Origin: Elusimicrobiota bacterium
GTDB taxonomy: Bacteria; Elusimicrobiota; Elusimicrobia; UBA1565; UBA9628
Direction of reading: 5' to 3'
Assembly: GCA_016194625.1 (NCBI GenBank)
Contig: JACQBB010000349.1
Coordinates: forward strand, 1 to 8,247
Length of the DNA stretch: 8,247 nucleotides
Below, piece after piece: positions 7,108 through 8,247 of the stretch. Position 1 is the first letter of the stretch. Each line of letters starts with the position of its first letter. Under the pieces are notes generated by a model. That model was given only the letters and a program-made list of their open reading frames with translations, made no database searches and was not told the DNA's origin. A program made the translations under genes and the position numbers.

Positions 7108-7145
7108 CGGCTGTGGACTCCGGGGATGACTTCGACCGACCACCG

Positions 7146-8159
7146 ATGCGCTACACGAAGGTCTCGCTGTCCGGCCTCGCCTACGAGCTCGCCCCCGTCG
7201 TGGTCTCCTCGGCCGAGCTCGAGAAGCGCGTCGCTCCCGTCTATGAGGCCCTGCGCTTCCCGCTGGGCCAATTGGAAGCCCTCACCGGGATCCGCGAGCG
7301 GCGCTGGTGGGAGCCCGGCTTCCGCGTCACCGAGGGCGCGGCCCGCGCCGGCAAGAAGGCGCTGGCCAAGGCCGGCGTGCCCGCCTCGGCGCTGGGCGCG
7401 CTGATCTACGCGGGCGTGTGCCGCGACGCCTCCGAGCCCGCCACCGCCTGCGCCGTGGCCGACGCGCTGAAGGTCGGCCGCGACTGCGCGGTGTACGACA
7501 TCTCGAACGCCTGCCTGGGCGTGCTGTCGGGCATCGTGGACGTCGCCAACCGCATCGAGCTGGGCCAGATCCAGGCCGGCCTGGTCGTGTCCTGCGAGTC
7601 GGCGCGCGACATCAACGAGAGCATGATCGCCGCGATGCTGAAGAGCCCGACGATGGACACGTTCAAGCTGTCCATCGCCACGCTCACCGGCGGCTCCGGC
7701 GCCATCGGGGTCCTGCTGACGGACGGCTCCGTCGGTCAGACCGGGCCCAAGCTCCTGGGCGGCGCCGCGCAGGCCGCGCCGGAGCACTGGGACCTGTGCC
7801 GCTGGGACCGCGACTTCATGCGCACCGACGCGGCGGCCGTGCTCAAGAACGGCGTGGAGCTGGCGCGCGGCACCTGGAAGAAGTTCACCGACGAACTCGG
7901 TTGGAGCGGAGCCATCGTGGACAAGACCATCTGTCACCAAGTGGGGGGGCCGCACCGGGCCGCCGTGCTCGGCGCCTTCGGAGTGCCTCCGGAGAAGGAC
8001 TTCGCGACCTACGAATACCTGGGGAACATCGGGACGGTCAGCCTGCCGCTGACGGCGGCGTTGGCCGACGAGAGAGGCTTCTTGGAAAAAGGCGACAAGG
8101 TCGGCTTCCTGGGCATCGGCTCGGGGCTCAACTGCATGATGCTCGGGTGGGAGTGGTGA
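7146..8159 (+). CDS. oleA: OleA, head-to-head acyl-CoA condensing thiolase
   Basis: Thiolase-superfamily enzyme (FabH-like) that condenses two long-chain acyl-CoAs, without prior malonyl activation, into a beta-keto acid, the first step of long-chain olefin synthesis. The 337-residue length matches characterised OleA proteins (about 338). The nucleophile is Cys123 in DISNACLGVLSG. The other catalytic residues are His264 in ICHQVGGPH and Asn294 in YLGNIGTVS. The OleA-specific Glu, which acts in the partner subunit, is Glu97 in GVCRDASEPAT. It lies 26 residues before the Cys, the same spacing as Glu117/Cys143 of Xanthomonas OleA. I chose ATG 7146 because MRYTKVSLSGLAYELAP fits the family N-terminus; in-frame GTG 7113 and TTG 7092 are less likely, and no strong ribosome site helps. 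A G-rich run at 7943-7949 leaves the frame intact. It overlaps oleB by four bases. Confidence 0.92.
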   Translation: MRYTKVSLSGLAYELAPVVVSSAELEKRVAPVYEALRFPLGQLEALTGIRERRWWEPGFRVTEGAARAGKKALAKAGVPASALGALIYAGVCRDASEPATACAVADALKVGRDCAVYDISNACLGVLSGIVDVANRIELGQIQAGLVVSCESARDINESMIAAMLKSPTMDTFKLSIATLTGGSGAIGVLLTDGSVGQTGPKLLGGAAQAAPEHWDLCRWDRDFMRTDAAAVLKNGVELARGTWKKFTDELGWSGAIVDKTICHQVGGPHRAAVLGAFGVPPEKDFATYEYLGNIGTVSLPLTAALADERGFLEKGDKVGFLGIGSGLNCMMLGWEW

Positions 8160-8247
8160 GCCGCTCGCCCTGGTCGCCGTACTATCCGTTCACCGGCCGC
8201 GTGATCGACATCGACGGCCACCAGATGCATTACCTGGACGAGGGCAA
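8156..8247 (+). CDS. oleB: OleB-type alpha/beta hydrolase (beta-lactone decarboxylase), 3' partial
   Basis: Only about 30 codons are inside the window, starting at a GTG that shares the GTGA overlap with the oleA stop. A purine-rich GGGTGGGAG run lies just before it. The translated start contains YPFTGRVIDIDGHQMHYLDEG, beginning at about residue 9. This matches the N-terminus of OleB and the haloalkane-dehalogenase-like hydrolases (PFE...DVDGLRMHYLDEG type), where this region forms the first strands before the catalytic fold. OleB decarboxylates the beta-lactone made by OleC to give a cis-olefin. The nucleophile, acid and His lie beyond the window, so the family call rests on this motif plus the tight coupling to oleA. 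Another alpha/beta hydrolase remains possible. Confidence 0.78.
   Translation, partial: MSRSPWSPYYPFTGRVIDIDGHQMHYLDEG

Noticed and set aside
5164..7143. Minus-strand open frame of 659 codons overlapping lnt
   Set aside because: Shadow of lnt in another frame. Only the 5568-6977 frame has membrane helices and the Glu-Lys-Cys triad.
7943..7949. Run of seven G in oleA as a possible frameshift or phase-variation site
   Set aside because: The frame is intact through it, the catalytic His lies just before and the Asn after, and G runs of this size are not unusual at this GC content.

Overview
The window comes from a high-GC Gram-negative bacterium. Gram-negative is inferred from an apolipoprotein N-acyltransferase gene; the high GC is visible in codon use dominated by GCC, GCG, CGC, CTG and GGC. 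The taxon cannot be fixed from the sequence. High-GC lineages known to carry PUFA-synthase-like loci (Myxococcota, for example) are plausible, but that is a guess.

Layout. Bases 1-5604 (+) hold most of a giant PUFA-synthase-type polypeptide, open at the left edge of the window. Its domains run KS-like/chain-length-factor, acyltransferase, a Pro/Ala linker, then four FabA-like hot-dog folds that alternate catalytically dead and catalytically complete. Bases 5568-6977 (-) encode Lnt, whose 3' end overlaps the synthase 3' end by 37 bp, tail to tail. A divergent intergenic region (about 6978-7145) contains an extended -10-like element and a perfect 22-bp palindrome. Bases 7146-8159 (+) encode a complete OleA-type thiolase. 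Its stop codon overlaps the GTG start of an OleB-type alpha/beta hydrolase (8156 onward), which runs off the right edge. No RNA gene, CRISPR array, insertion sequence or terminator was seen.

How it may work together. PUFA (Pfa) synthases build polyunsaturated acyl chains. OleA condenses two acyl chains head to head, and OleB decarboxylates the beta-lactone made downstream by OleD and OleC, giving a long internal olefin. In Shewanella the two systems together yield a C31 polyunsaturated hydrocarbon. Their close physical linkage here suggests a dedicated locus for polyunsaturated hydrocarbons or a related secondary lipid. The rest of the synthase (ketosynthase, tandem ACPs, ketoreductase, enoyl reductase) and oleC/oleD would have to lie outside this window.
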